Source: Thinopyrum elongatum (lineage: Eukaryota > Streptophyta > Magnoliopsida > Poales > Poaceae). Taken from it: a stretch of DNA of 64,000 nucleotides. The notes beneath the pieces were generated by a model that ran no database searches, had not been told where the DNA came from, and saw only the letters and a program-made list of their open reading frames with translations. The DNA lies in contig CM022303.1 in NCBI GenBank assembly GCA_011799875.1, positions 549,957,368 to 550,021,367 on the forward strand. Reading direction: 5' to 3'. Position numbers and translations under genes: made by a program. This document shows positions 10,399-20,449 of the stretch, piece after piece; the stretch's first letter is position 1; the number at the start of each line of letters is the position of its first letter.

Positions 10399-11135
10399 AG
10401 GGGGGGGGGGTCTTCTTATTCCTAAGGTTGACCTCTTCCCCCCAAGCTCCATTGCCATTCAAAAGCTCATTCTTGCCCGATCTCTCTCCCTAGCCAATCA
10501 AACTTGTTGATTTTCTAGGGATTGGTTGAGAAGGCCCCGATCTACACTTCCACCAAGAGAAATTTGATTCCCCCCACTAATCCCTTGCGGATCTTGTTAC
10601 TCTTGGGTGTTTGAGCACCCTAGATGGTTGAGGTCACCTCGGAGCCATATTCCATTGTGGTGAAGCTCCGTGGTTTCATTGGGAGCCTCCAATTCGGTTG
10701 TGGAGAGAGCCCCAACCTTGTTTGTAAAGGTTCGGTTGCCACCTTCAAGGGCACCAATAGTGGAATCACGACTTCTCGCATTGTGTGAGGGCGTGAGGAG
10801 AATACGGTGGCCCTAGTGGCTTCTTGGGGAGCATTGTGCCTCCACACTGCTCCAACGGAGATGTACTTCCTCTCAAAGGGAAGGAACTTCGGTAACACAT
10901 CCTCGTCTCCACCGTTTCCACTCTTGGTTATCTCTTACCTTTAATTGTGCAAGATTTTATTGTGTTGTTTCCCTTGCTTGCTTGTGTTCTTGTTGTTGGT
11001 GCATCATATAGGTTGCTCACCTAGTTGCACATCTAGACAACCTATTTTAATGGTTAGTTTAATTTGGTAAAGAAAAGATAAAAATTGTTAGTTGCCTATT
11101 CACCCCCCCTCTAGTCAACCATATCGATCCTTTCA

Positions 11136-12132
11136 CATGTTCTCCTCGTTGTTCTTGGAGATCTATCCGATGTAATATTCTTTTGCGGTGTGTTTGTCGA
11201 GATCCGATGAATTGTGGATTTATGATCAGCTTATCTATGAATATTATTTGAATCTTCTCTGAATTCTTATATGCATGATTTGATATCTTTGTAATTCTCT
11301 TCGAATTATCAGTTTGGTTTGGCCAACTAGATTGGTTTTTCTTGCAATGGGAGAAGTGCTTAGCTTTGGGTTCAATCTTGTGGTGCCCTTTCCCAGTGAT
11401 AGTAGGGGTAGCAAGGCACGTATTGTATTGTTGCCATCGAGGATAAAAAGATGGGGTTTACATCATATTGCTTGAGTTTATTCCTTTACATCATGTCATC
11501 TTACTTAATGCGTTACTCTGTTCTTCATGAACTTAATACTCTACATGCAGGCAGGAGTCGGTCGATGTGTGGAGTAATAGTAGTAGATGCAGAATCATTT
11601 TGGTCTACTTGACACGGACGTGATGCCTATATTTCATAATCATTGCCTTGGATATCATCATAACTTTGCGCTTTTCTATCAATTGCTCGATAGTAATTTG
11701 TTCACCCACCGTAATATTTGCTATCTTGAGAGAAGCCTCTAGTGAAACCTATGGCCCCCGGGTCTATTTTCCATCATATAAGTTTCCGATCTACTATTTT
11801 CCATCATATTACTTTCCGATCTACTATTTTGCAAACTTTTATTTTCAGATCTATAAACCAAACAACCCAAAAATATTTACTTTATCTTTTGTTTAGTTTT
11901 ACCTATCTCTATCTGATCTCACTTTTGCAAGTAACCGTGAAGGGATTGACAACCCCTTTATCGCGTTGGGTGCAAGTTGTTTGATTGTTTGTGCAGGTGC
12001 TAGGTGATTTGTGCGTTGTCTCCTACTAGATTGATACCTTGGTTCTCTAACTGAGGGAAATACTTATCTCTACTTTGCTGCATCACCCTTTCCTCTTCAA
12101 GGGAAAAACCAACGCAAGCTCAAGAAGTAGCC
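11136..12132 (+). repeat. G2 5' LTR, right-hand part (broken by the Copia)
   Basis: This corresponds closely to 23743-24768 of the 3' LTR, with scattered substitutions (for example GTGATAGTAGGGGTAGC here, GTGACAGTAGGGGCAGC there). It has two copies of a 30-base repeat (11771-11830) where the 3' LTR has three. It ends in AGTAGCC where the 3' LTR ends AGTAGCA, so the terminal CA is mutated. The first ~600 bases of the LTR, including the promoter, are displaced out of the window. Confidence 0.9.
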
Positions 12133-12143
12133 GGAAGAATTTC

Positions 12144-12161
12144 TGGCGCCGTTGCCGGGGA
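12144..12161 (+). promoter_or_regulatory. Primer-binding site, tRNA-Asp
   Basis: TGGCGCCGTTGCCGGGGA is complementary to the 3' end of plant tRNA-Asp, the usual primer of Athila-type elements. It starts 12 bases after the LTR end. The same 18 bases occur at 56450 in G3. Confidence 0.9.
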
Positions 12162-12368
12162 GATCTACGCCAAGTCAAGACATACCAAGTACCCATCATA
12201 AAACTCTCGTCTCTTGCATTACATTATTCGCCATTTGCCTCTCGTTTTCCTCTCCCCCACTTCTAAAACGATTTTCGAAAAGATTTGCCTTTTTATTCGC
12301 CCTTCTTTCGTTCGTCTTTTTCGTTTGCTTTTTTGTGTGCTCATGTGTTGGTGTGTCTGTTTGCCTTA

Positions 12369-13508
12369 ATGGCCCAACCAAAGAACGTTGATCCTCACTT
12401 TAGGAGGTTGGAAGAAATTGAGAATAATGTTAGGAGCTTCATGTCTTTACAATTTGAGCATAATAGTTTCTTTAGAAACAAGCTTAAGGAGCAGAAAAGT
12501 TTTATGGAGTACATGAATAAAGAGCTTGATGATATGTCTAAGGAATTTTATGGTTTGAAATCTCAGTTTGCTCATCTTGAAAATTTAGTAGGCCAAATCT
12601 CTGATAAACAAGCTACCTTGGTAAATAAGATGGCCACTAAACCGGAGGCTTTAAATAATGATGAAGATCTTAAAGTGATTGATGTGACTCCTATTGAATC
12701 TTTGTTTTCCAATATAAATCTTGATAAAGATGGGACTGGAGATGAGTCAACTTTAGTTAAAAGGCGTCCCAATAATTCGGAGTTTTTAGATCTTGATGCA
12801 AAAATTGATAAAAGTGGGATTGGAGAGGTCAAAACTTTAAGTAGCAACGAACCCACTCTTTTGGATTTCAAGGAATTTAATTATGATAATTGTTCTTTAA
12901 TAGATTGTATTTCCTTGTTGCAATCCATGTTGAATTCTCCTCATGCTTATAATCAAAACAAAGCTTTTACTAAACATATCGTTGATGCTATGATGCAATC
13001 TTTTGAAGAAAAACTTGAATTGGAAGTTTCTATCCCTAGAAAACTTTATGATGAGTGGGAACCTACTATTAAAATTAAGATTAAAGATTATGAGTGCCAT
13101 GCTTTGTGTGATTTGGGTGCTAGTGTTTCCACGATTCCAAAAAGTTTATGTGATGTGTTAGGTTTCCGTGAATTTGATGATTGTTTCTTAAATTTGCATC
13201 TTGCGGATTCCACTATTAAGAAACCTATGGGAAGGATTAATGATATTCTTATTGTTGCAAATAGGAATTATGTGCCCGTAGATTTCATTGTTCTTGATAT
13301 AGATTGCAATCCTACATGTCCTATTATTCTTGGTAGACCTTTCCTTAGAACGATTGGTGCAATTATTGATATGAAAGAAGGAAACATTAGATTTCAATTT
13401 CCGTTAAGGAAGGGCATGGAACACTTTCCAAGAAAGAAAATTAAATTGCCATATGAATCCATTATGAGAGCTACTTATGGATTGCATACCAAAGATGACA
13501 ATACCTAG
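12369..13508 (+). CDS. Coiled-coil plus retropepsin-like protease ORF, intact
   Basis: A 379-residue frame starts at ATG 12369 (MAQPKNVDPH) with no stop or frameshift; the frame is open further upstream but with no better ATG. Residues ~10-95 are charged and heptad-like (RRLEEIENNV, LENLVGQISDKQ), suggesting a coiled coil. Residues ~96-200 are acidic linker. From ~225 a retropepsin fold is indicated by CDLGASVSTIP (aspartate 248), LHLADSTIKKPMG, IVLDIDCN and IILGRPFLRTIGAIID. It aligns with the C-terminal part of the G3 gag-protease at 57780-59190 but lacks the classical gag capsid domain. The product would process polyproteins in trans or act as a structural protein. Intactness in an otherwise gutted element is notable. 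Confidence 0.85.
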   Translation: MAQPKNVDPHFRRLEEIENNVRSFMSLQFEHNSFFRNKLKEQKSFMEYMNKELDDMSKEFYGLKSQFAHLENLVGQISDKQATLVNKMATKPEALNNDEDLKVIDVTPIESLFSNINLDKDGTGDESTLVKRRPNNSEFLDLDAKIDKSGIGEVKTLSSNEPTLLDFKEFNYDNCSLIDCISLLQSMLNSPHAYNQNKAFTKHIVDAMMQSFEEKLELEVSIPRKLYDEWEPTIKIKIKDYECHALCDLGASVSTIPKSLCDVLGFREFDDCFLNLHLADSTIKKPMGRINDILIVANRNYVPVDFIVLDIDCNPTCPIILGRPFLRTIGAIIDMKEGNIRFQFPLRKGMEHFPRKKIKLPYESIMRATYGLHTKDDNT

Positions 13509-13597
13509 ATCTATTCGTGTTTTTATGCCTAGCTAAGGGTGTTAAACAATAGCGCTTGTTGGGAGGCAACCCAATTTTATTTTGTTTTTGCTTTTTT
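13509..13597 (+). other. G2 non-coding sequence up to the LINE insertion
   Basis: These 89 bases follow the protease stop and contain TTGTTGGGAGGCAACCCAA, an 8-base-arm hairpin. The last 16 bases (13582-13597) are the left copy of the LINE target duplication. Confidence 0.7.
13582..13597. repeat. LINE target-site duplication, left copy
   Basis: TTGTTTTTGCTTTTTT, identical to 20434-20449 on the other side of the LINE. The T-rich target is typical for target-primed reverse transcription. Confidence 0.9.
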
Positions 13598-13743
13598 TTA
13601 CCATAATACAGTAAGGCAAAAGCCCTAATGTGTGTAATTTTTCATTAATAAGGAAATCATAAAATAGTCTTACATTGGTTGATGGGATAACAACCAGAGA
13701 TGGTCTAGGAGTACATGAAAAAGGAAGAAGAAGGCATGAAAAA
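13598..13743 (-). other. LINE 3' untranslated region
   Basis: From the ORF2 stop to the A tail there are about 145 bases with no reading frame. On the minus strand it ends CTGTATTATGGTAAAAA. Confidence 0.7.
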
Positions 13744-16700
13744 TTAAATGTTATCAATCCAGGATGACATGCCATCCTTCAGACTAGGTTTGGCTCTCAG
13801 CATGGTTAACTTGAAAGTTCTGATAAAATCATATCTGCATTCAGTGATTGAGCAAGGAATTCCTTCGAATATCAAGCCATTTCTTTGATTCCAGATGCTC
13901 CAGCTGCCCACAATCATAATTTCCATGAAATAAGCAAGATGGTATCTTTGATTAGCATCAATTATCATATCATGGATATTCATATCTGTGTTCCATTCAA
14001 TACCAATATTCCACCAAAATCCTTGACTGAATGGGCAAGAAAAGAGATGGTGAGTTCTGTCTTCCATATCTTCAACATTGCATAAGACACATTTAGTGGA
14101 ATCAAGGTGCATACTTTTCCTAGTCAAAAGATCACATGTATTTATTCTGTCATTAAGCATAAGCCAGCAGAAGAGTTTATGCTTTGGTAAACAGCAAGAT
14201 TTCCATATCCATTTGAATGGATCAGCAGCATCTTCATTTTTCATGAGATAGTTATAGATCTTCTTTGTCATGTTTGTAGAGCTGCCCCAATTGAAATTCC
14301 AGATGTCATGATCATTATTCTGTCTGATGTTATTTAACTGATCAGACAGCAGGTGAAACTATTGATGGGCAGTAGTGGACAGTGGAAGTTGAAATAAGCT
14401 ATAATAATTCTCCAAACATTTGGCTGTACAAATAGATATGTTCTCCTGTTGATTGAAGGAGTGTAATTCAGGGAACTTCAGTTTCATAATAGAGCCATTC
14501 CAGTTGTCTCCCCATAGCAGAGTAGAATTTCCTGATTTAACTTCACAGGAAGTCATATCTTTAAATAATTTAAATAGTTTCATGCAATCCTTCCACCAAA
14601 AAGAACCTTTGTTGTTGTTGGAATGTGGTATTTCATTGTTTTGGTAGTAAGCCTTCCAAATTAATTTGACCCATGGAACATCAATCTGATTGTAGAATTT
14701 ATATAGGTGTTTGATAAGGAGGGCTTTATTTTGCACTCTTAAATTTAGGACACCAAGGCCTCATTGTTGTTTTGGTTTGCATATCATATCCCAACTTGCC
14801 AGACATTTGCCTCTTTTATTAATCTCATTTCCATACCAGAGAAAATTTCTGCTTCATTTGTCAACATGATCCAATATGGTGAGATGAACTTTAAGGGAGC
14901 ACATAGAAAATATAGGCATGGAAGCAACAACAGAGTTCATGTATGTTAGTCTGCCAGAATGATTCATGAATCTAGCCACTCCAGACAATCTCTTATCAAT
15001 TTTGGAAATGACAGGAATAAGATCTAGGACAGTAGGTTTGGTGGTGCCCATGGGGAGTCCTAAGTATGTAAAAGGAAGACTTTCAACCTTGCATCAAAAA
15101 GTGTTTGCTAGCATAGAAACTGACTGGTGATCAATGTTAATGGGGATCATGGAGGATTTGCTGAAGTTAACAAAAAGACCAGTAGATAGACTGAAAAGGT
15201 TGAGTAGATACTTCAGGTGGATAAGCTGATCTTCATTAGCTGGCATAATCATTAAGGTGTCATCTACATATTGTATGATTGGGTAGTCTTGACCATATGC
15301 ATGATTGATGGGCAGAGAGAGCTCTCCATTTGACCAAGCAGCATTAACAACTGATTGTAGTAAGTCGGCAGCAATAATATATAGTAGAGGGGAGTGTGGA
15401 TCACCTTGTCTGACCCCTCTTTTGCAAATAATCTTCTTGCCAGCAACTCCATTAAGTAGTACAGAGGTGGATGCAGAGTATAGAATATTTGTTACCCAGT
15501 TGATCCATCTAGGTCCAAATCCTTTAGCCCTTAGCATAGCTATAATGGCTTTGTATTCAATCTTGTCAAAAGCCTTTTCAAATCTAGCTTGAGTATGATG
15601 ATAGGCTTTTTTTACTGGTGGCATAGGTGGAGATATTCAAAAGCATAACCCAGACAGTCTTGGATGTTTCTCCCCTTGATAAATCCATATTGGTTCTGAT
15701 GAATCACAGAGGTGATGATTTTTTGTGCTCTGTTAGCCATAAGTTTGGTGATAATTTTAAGAGGAAGGCTAACCAGGGATATAGGCCTGAAATCATTCAT
15801 ATTTTCAGGGTTTGAAATCTTTGGTATGAGAGTAATGAAAGCAGTATTTATACTTTGAATATCACAGTTTCCTTCAGAAAAATCCCAAATCATAGTATAG
15901 GTATCTTGCTTGATAATATCCCAACATTTCCTCAAGAAGGTACCATTAAAACCATCAGGACCAGAGGCTCTGTCAGTGGGTAAATCTTTAATTACCTGAT
16001 CAATCTCATCCATAGAAAAAGGAGCCTCAAGTTCTGTAAGATCCTGTGGTTGGATAAGTTCTTCAAGGTTGAATAGCATAGGAGGATCAATGGGTTTGCA
16101 CAATCTATCTTTGTAGGATTTCCAAATAATAGCTGCCTTATGATCATGATTTTGATATGAGTTACCATCATCATCAATAATAGTAGTAATGTAATTTTTC
16201 CTGAAGCTTTGGGTAGCCATAGCATGAAAAAAATCAGTATTTTCATCATCCAATCTTACACTCCTCATTTTGAATCTAGATTTCCAATAAATTCTTTTAA
16301 CTTCCAATAACTTCGTGATGTGTTTTTTCAATATTTTCCTGAAATTTGCTTCCATAATACTCAGGTCTCTTTGATCTTCAATGCCATCAAGCATAGTTAA
16401 AACATAGTTACAGGCAGAGATATTGGTGTTGAGTCTAGAGAGATTTTTGCTCCATTTCTTGAGACCCATTCTGAGGCATTTGAATCTGGCAGCAATATCT
16501 TTTGCAGAGTTAACCAATTGTTGATTTCTATTCCAGCATTGTAAAACAGTCTCATAAAATCCATCAAATTCAAACCAATAATTTTCAAATCTGAAGATAG
16601 AAGCCCTTGGGATGTCACTGCCAATCTGAATGTGAACAGGGGTATGATCTGAAGAAACTCTAGCTAGTGGGTGAGCTAGGGTATTTGGGAAGGACAAAGT

Positions 16701-17357
16701 CCAGTTTGCAGAGGTGAAAATCCAATCTAACTTTTCCAACAAGGGCAGATCTTGCATATTACTCCAAGTGAAATTTCTTCCTTTAAGTGGTATTTCCACA
16801 AGGTCTAATTGCTGTATAAGACTGTTGAACATGAGCATATTATTTGTGTCTCCACCTGGTCTGTTTCTGTCATGGGGGCTTCTGATTAAATTAAAATCTC
16901 CCACAAGCATCCAGTGATCCATTTGAGAGGCATCAATATTGTTTAACTAGTCAAAGAAATTAGTTCTGTCATCATTCTGGCAAGGACCATAAATGTTGGT
17001 AATATAGAAAATATGCCCAGATAAATTGCATAGCAGTTTGACAGTAATCTGATAAGATGATTGGCTGATAATAGATCCACTGAAAAGGCTACCATTCCAT
17101 ATAGTAATAAGGCCACCAGAAAGACCCAATGAGGGGGTATAAGCATATTGGTTAAATCTTCTGGGAGAAAAATTTCTGAGATAAGCCAGGTCAAAAGAAT
17201 CTCTTTTTGTTTCTTGAATGCATATGATACCACAGTTGCTTTCATCAATTTTAGCTCTCAAATCATCCCATCTGGTTTGAGAATTTATCCCTCTGACATT
17301 CCAGTTTAAGATATTCCAAGTTCTATTCATTGAAATAAGTGTGGAGTGTGTTTCCAT
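13744..17357 (-). pseudogene. LINE ORF2: endonuclease, reverse transcriptase, zf-RVT domain; disrupted
   Basis: Starts at ATG 17357. The AP-like endonuclease shows LNWNVRGIN, CIQETK and, further on, GDFN. The reverse transcriptase shows RASGPDGFNG, FRPISLVSLP, a DFEKAFD-equivalent region, RGVRQGDPHSPLL and YVDDTLMI. The C-terminus (about 14150-13960) has CVLCN...HHLFSCPFS, the zf-RVT-type cysteine/histidine cluster found in plant LINEs. Lesions in the frame: TAG at 16949-16947, TAA at 15614-15612, a one-base deletion near 15585, TGA at 15096-15094, TGA near 14856, TGA near 14766 and TAG at 14361-14359. Apart from these the domains are in the expected order and full length, about 1,200 codons. 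The protein would nick target DNA and copy the LINE RNA in place. Confidence 0.93.
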
Positions 17358-17819
17358 AGGGAATTGACCTAATCATTCCTCTTTTAACTAGGATAAAAAA
17401 CATGGAAAATGAAGTAGTGATAAACCAGAGGGCTATGCTTGATCTCATAAAATAGCTTAACTGATCAAAACCAAACTGACCATTCAGACATCTTAGATAG
17501 CAAGATAAACATCGCATAAAGTCCCAGCAACATAAACTAATAATGGAGTTTAACTCCTTACAGACCAGGTTCATAATTAAAGCAAAAGTAGGTAACCAGC
17601 ACCAGAAAAAATAAAATAAAGGCATAAGGCCTATATGTGTCTTGTCACAGCAAGACCGTCTACTAGCATGACAAGATTTATTCATGATCAACAAAGGACT
17701 TCAGCTTCTCTCCAGAAACCTCCTCAGGAGGGATCTGACACTGGTTTGTAGCTATGGCTTGGATGGTTTCGAGGGGAAGCTCCGGGGGAGGACTAGCAGA
17801 AGGGTCACGAATTTCATAT
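17358..17819 (-). other. LINE spacer between ORF1 and ORF2
   Basis: About 460 bases without a convincing gene. A 123-codon minus frame (17694-17323) overlaps the start of ORF2 and is hydrophobic, but no homology is recognised and I treat it as chance. Plant L1 elements usually have an inter-ORF spacer. Confidence 0.6.
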
Positions 17820-18320
17820 TCAAACTCTGCAGATAGATTCTTCTTGCACTTGGCCATGTTTTTTTGCTTTGACTATAGCAGCTTCATTTTTGAATCCCAC
17901 ACTCAGACCAGCGAGACGACGGCTGCGACGCAGACCATTCACATCGATGGGAGCATTGATCTTCTTCCTCTTGTTGACAGTAGGTGAGGTATGTGCAACA
18001 GGTTGTTCATTGACAACAACATTTGGGTTTTCATTGATAGGAGAGCTATGGGAACTTGCGAGGAAATCAAGCAGAGCAGGGGAAATAACTTGCTCAGGGT
18101 TTTGCATGCTGCTGGTCTCAGAGGGTACAGTTAGCTCCGAGATTTGCATGGTTGAGACAACTAGTTCAGTTGGGAGCTCAGTAGTAATAGTGAATAAGCA
18201 TTTCTTAATGGGTCCATGCTCTTCCTCAACATTAATCAGTTGGCACCTGGAGCTGATCATAGTGGAGCCAGCAAGTTGATCAAGTATCGCAGGAGCAGAG
18301 GCCATAATTTTTGACATCAT
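17820..18320 (-). pseudogene. LINE ORF1 C-terminal segment in a shifted frame (ORF1b)
   Basis: A 166-codon frame whose first ATG overlaps the stop of the preceding ORF1 frame as ATGA (18320-18317). It is acidic and Ser/Thr-rich, then has a basic NKRKKIN...RRSRRLAGLS stretch near the end, a motif typical of the C-terminus of grass LINE ORF1 proteins. This favours a frameshift within one ancestral ORF1. An ATGA stop-restart arrangement, as in some non-LTR elements, is the alternative. Confidence 0.65.
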
Positions 18321-20317
18321 GTCATGTAGAGCGATGAAGAATCAGCGGCCTCAACAGTAGGCTGAATAGGATGATCATGTTGGTCATGCTCAGGGCTCTG
18401 TGGAGGAGTATTGACCATGGGAATATCCTCATTTCCCTCATCAGGTGCATGGTGGGCAGCAGGTGCAGCATGGTGATTATGATTGCCAGCAAAGTCAGCA
18501 TCATTCCAAATTCCTCCAAAAGGAGCAAATGGCATGGGGTGCATAACACCATCAGGGGGGATTGGGTCCTCATCGCCCCCCATGGCTCTAAGAAGATCAG
18601 CTTGAAGTATATAAACAGCACAAGTCCATGACTGACCATGCCCAAAATCATCTAAGCTCTCACAAATGACATGACTAACAGGGATTTCCAGCAGATCAGG
18701 CACTCTAACTTTGATAAGAATACGAGCTCTATTTGACATATCTCTGTTCCAGACTAAGAATTTACCGAAACCACTGACTGACTCCCTAACTTTGTCAGGC
18801 ATCCATGCCTCAAGTGGAAAGTTGACCATCATAATCCAAGCATCATGTGTAAAAGTGCAGTCCCTATGGTTTATACCTCGGTCGTGGCGGATGACGCGTA
18901 GAACAGAGTCCCCAACAAAGTAAGGGCTGTTGGCGATGGCGGTGTCGATCTCGCAGGCGTGTAGGAAGCGGATGAACATAGCATCCATCCCACAACGAGA
19001 AATCTCAGCAATGCAGAAGCCACGCTCATGGTCAAGGAAGTGACGGATGAGCATGGCGTCCGTCTCGAACTGGTTGGGGTCCGGAGGTGGCGCGAGGGAG
19101 ATGATGGCCTAGTCCCCAGATTGGACCAAGGGCTCACCACCAAGATAGTGGTAGGTGCGGCGGCATCGATTGCCGTCGGCCTCCATGTTAGCAGTACCGG
19201 GTGGGAGGAGCGGCAGGGGATCGCAAGGGTAGGTAGCCATGTCGTCGGCGGAGCTTGAGAGAGCGCGGGAGAGAGATGGTGGAGCAGGGCGGGGCTGCGA
19301 TGGAGAACAGGGGGTTTGGCAGGGTGGGCGGACGAGTTGAGAGGTGGAAGTGGGGTTTTGGGGAGACGATTCGTCGTGTGGGCTATTGGATACGGGTGGC
19401 GGTTTGGTAGGTGGGTAGGATTTAACCCGATATACGGGGGATTTGTTCCTGGAGTTGAAACAAAATCGGGATATGTGGCCGTATCTGAAACATCTACGGC
19501 ATCTAAACTGATTTGTGCAATCAACACGGAGATGACCAGTAGATAAACATTTACCACAGTAAGATAAAGCCTGGGATATAGGATTTGTGGCAGCGGTAGG
19601 ATGGGCTAATGGTGTGTCTTGGTCATGGCTTGGAGAGGTGCGAGGGGTGTGGGCCGTGGCCCGCTGCGGGGGGTCGACATGGGTCACATAAATGGATGAT
19701 GGGCCAGTGGGCCGAGTAGGGGATGGTTGGGCCGTGGTCTCATGGCCAGAAATTGAAATTTGAACAGAACCAGCCGCGCCCGAAGATGGCTCGTGATCCG
19801 AGATAGGTGCAAGCTGGTTGGCGTGGGACTGGGAGGTCGGCGGCGGCGGTGCGGGACGACGGTGACCAACTGGGGTGGAATTTGCATCGTAGAGGATGCA
19901 CCGAGGAGATCTAGTCACCGTAGTCCATTCATGATCAAGCTCATAAAGCCAGGAATTATATTCCTGGATCCATGCAGGACCACCGAAACCCCAAAGATGA
20001 AAGAAACATTGGAACAGAGGACATACAAAAGATCTAAGTTTGTAGATCATAAATCCAACCGCCTTAGAAATGACAGAAAATTTGAAAACATGGCCACGGA
20101 GATGAATAACATGTAGGTCAGATGGTGATCCACAAATACAAGATTGTAGCACTAGGCTAACATGCTCGACGGTGAGAGGAAAAGAGGAGCGGCTAAAGGA
20201 GACCACCAAGTGGAAAGCATGGAGTGGATCAAGGCAATGGACAGGGGTGGAGAATCTGGCTATAACCTGGTCAGCAAATCCCACTCCTGGTGAAAGATCC
20301 AGAAGGGGAGGCGCCAT
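18317..20317 (-). pseudogene. LINE ORF1: RNA-binding protein with two CCHC zinc knuckles; one in-frame stop
   Basis: Starts at ATG 20317; one extra upstream codon is open but is TTG. Residues ~40-125 form the conserved N-terminal domain of plant LINE ORF1 proteins, followed by a Pro/Ser/Thr-rich linker. Two knuckles follow at residues ~255-287: CGKCLSTGHLRVDC and CRRCFRYGHISRFC, both C-x2-C-x4-H-x4-C. The frame stops at TAG 19111-19109 and then continues open to TGA 18319-18317. The second part (after 19108) is a well-conserved globular region rich in aromatic residues, then His/Ala- and acidic-rich. The protein would coat LINE RNA. The single stop is the only lesion in this frame. Confidence 0.85.
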
Positions 20318-20433
20318 CAAAGCCGGAGAGGATCACGGGGAGGGGGCGCCATGGATCGCCGGCAGAGTCGCTCGTGGAGTCGCCAGGGGGGAGGAGGGGG
20401 TGGGAGACATTGACAGACTTGATTGTTTTTTGA
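20318..20433 (-). other. LINE 5' untranslated region
   Basis: About 115 bases between the 5' end of the LINE and the ORF1 ATG, G-rich on the plus strand. No separate promoter motif is recognised; internal promoters are usual in LINEs. Confidence 0.6.
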
Positions 20434-20449
20434 TTGTTTTTGCTTTTTT
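20434..20449. repeat. LINE target-site duplication, right copy
   Basis: TTGTTTTTGCTTTTTT, identical to 13582-13597. Sequence beyond 20449 resumes G2. Confidence 0.9.

Larger units (their letters stand above)
3754..11135 (+). mobile_element. Copia retrotransposon, Sirevirus (Maximus/SIRE) type, 5' part missing from the window
   Basis: In order: part of integrase, reverse transcriptase and RNase H (3754-6335), a non-coding gap, an env-like ORF (7145-9053), several polypurine tracts, and a 3' LTR (9563-11135). An extra ORF after pol together with several AGGGGGAG tracts is characteristic of the Sirevirus lineage. The left side is cut by the CACTA; gag, protease and the 5' LTR should lie beyond the window start. 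The right edge abuts sequence that also occurs inside the G2 3' LTR at 23743, so the element inserted into the 5' LTR of G2. The 5-base target copy on this side is CATGT (11136-11140). Confidence 0.88.
9563..11135 (+). repeat. 3' LTR of the Copia Sirevirus
   Basis: It starts TGTAAGGGCAT immediately after the polypurine tract and ends ATCGATCCTTTCA at 11135, with TG...CA termini. The first half holds about a dozen copies of the palindrome GCGGTAGTACCGC. A TATA box is at 10392-10398, followed by 11 consecutive G residues (10400-10410). The 3' part ends with a run of C and CTCTAGTCAACC, typical of this family's LTR ends. Confidence 0.88.
13598..20433 (-). mobile_element. Full-length L1-type LINE
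   Basis: About 6.84 kb on the minus strand: 5' untranslated region, ORF1 with two zinc knuckles, a short overlapping second frame, a ~460-base spacer, ORF2 with endonuclease, reverse transcriptase and a C-terminal zinc-finger domain, a 3' untranslated region and a short A tail (T run at the left border). Exact 16-base target duplications flank it, so the insertion is complete and not 5'-truncated. ORF2 carries at least six stops and one frameshift and ORF1 one stop, so it is no longer active. Triticeae LINEs of this layout include Karin-like families; the name is not verified. Confidence 0.93.

Noticed and set aside
12144..12161. Possible tRNA gene at the tRNA-Asp-like and iMet-like matches
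   Set aside because: Only the 3' terminal complement is present, at primer-site positions; no cloverleaf.
17323..17694. Hydrophobic 123-codon minus frame in the LINE spacer
   Set aside because: Overlaps the ORF2 start in another frame and has no recognised homology.
18871..19557. 228-codon minus frame
   Set aside because: Shadow of LINE ORF1, which carries the zinc knuckles in another frame over the same bases.
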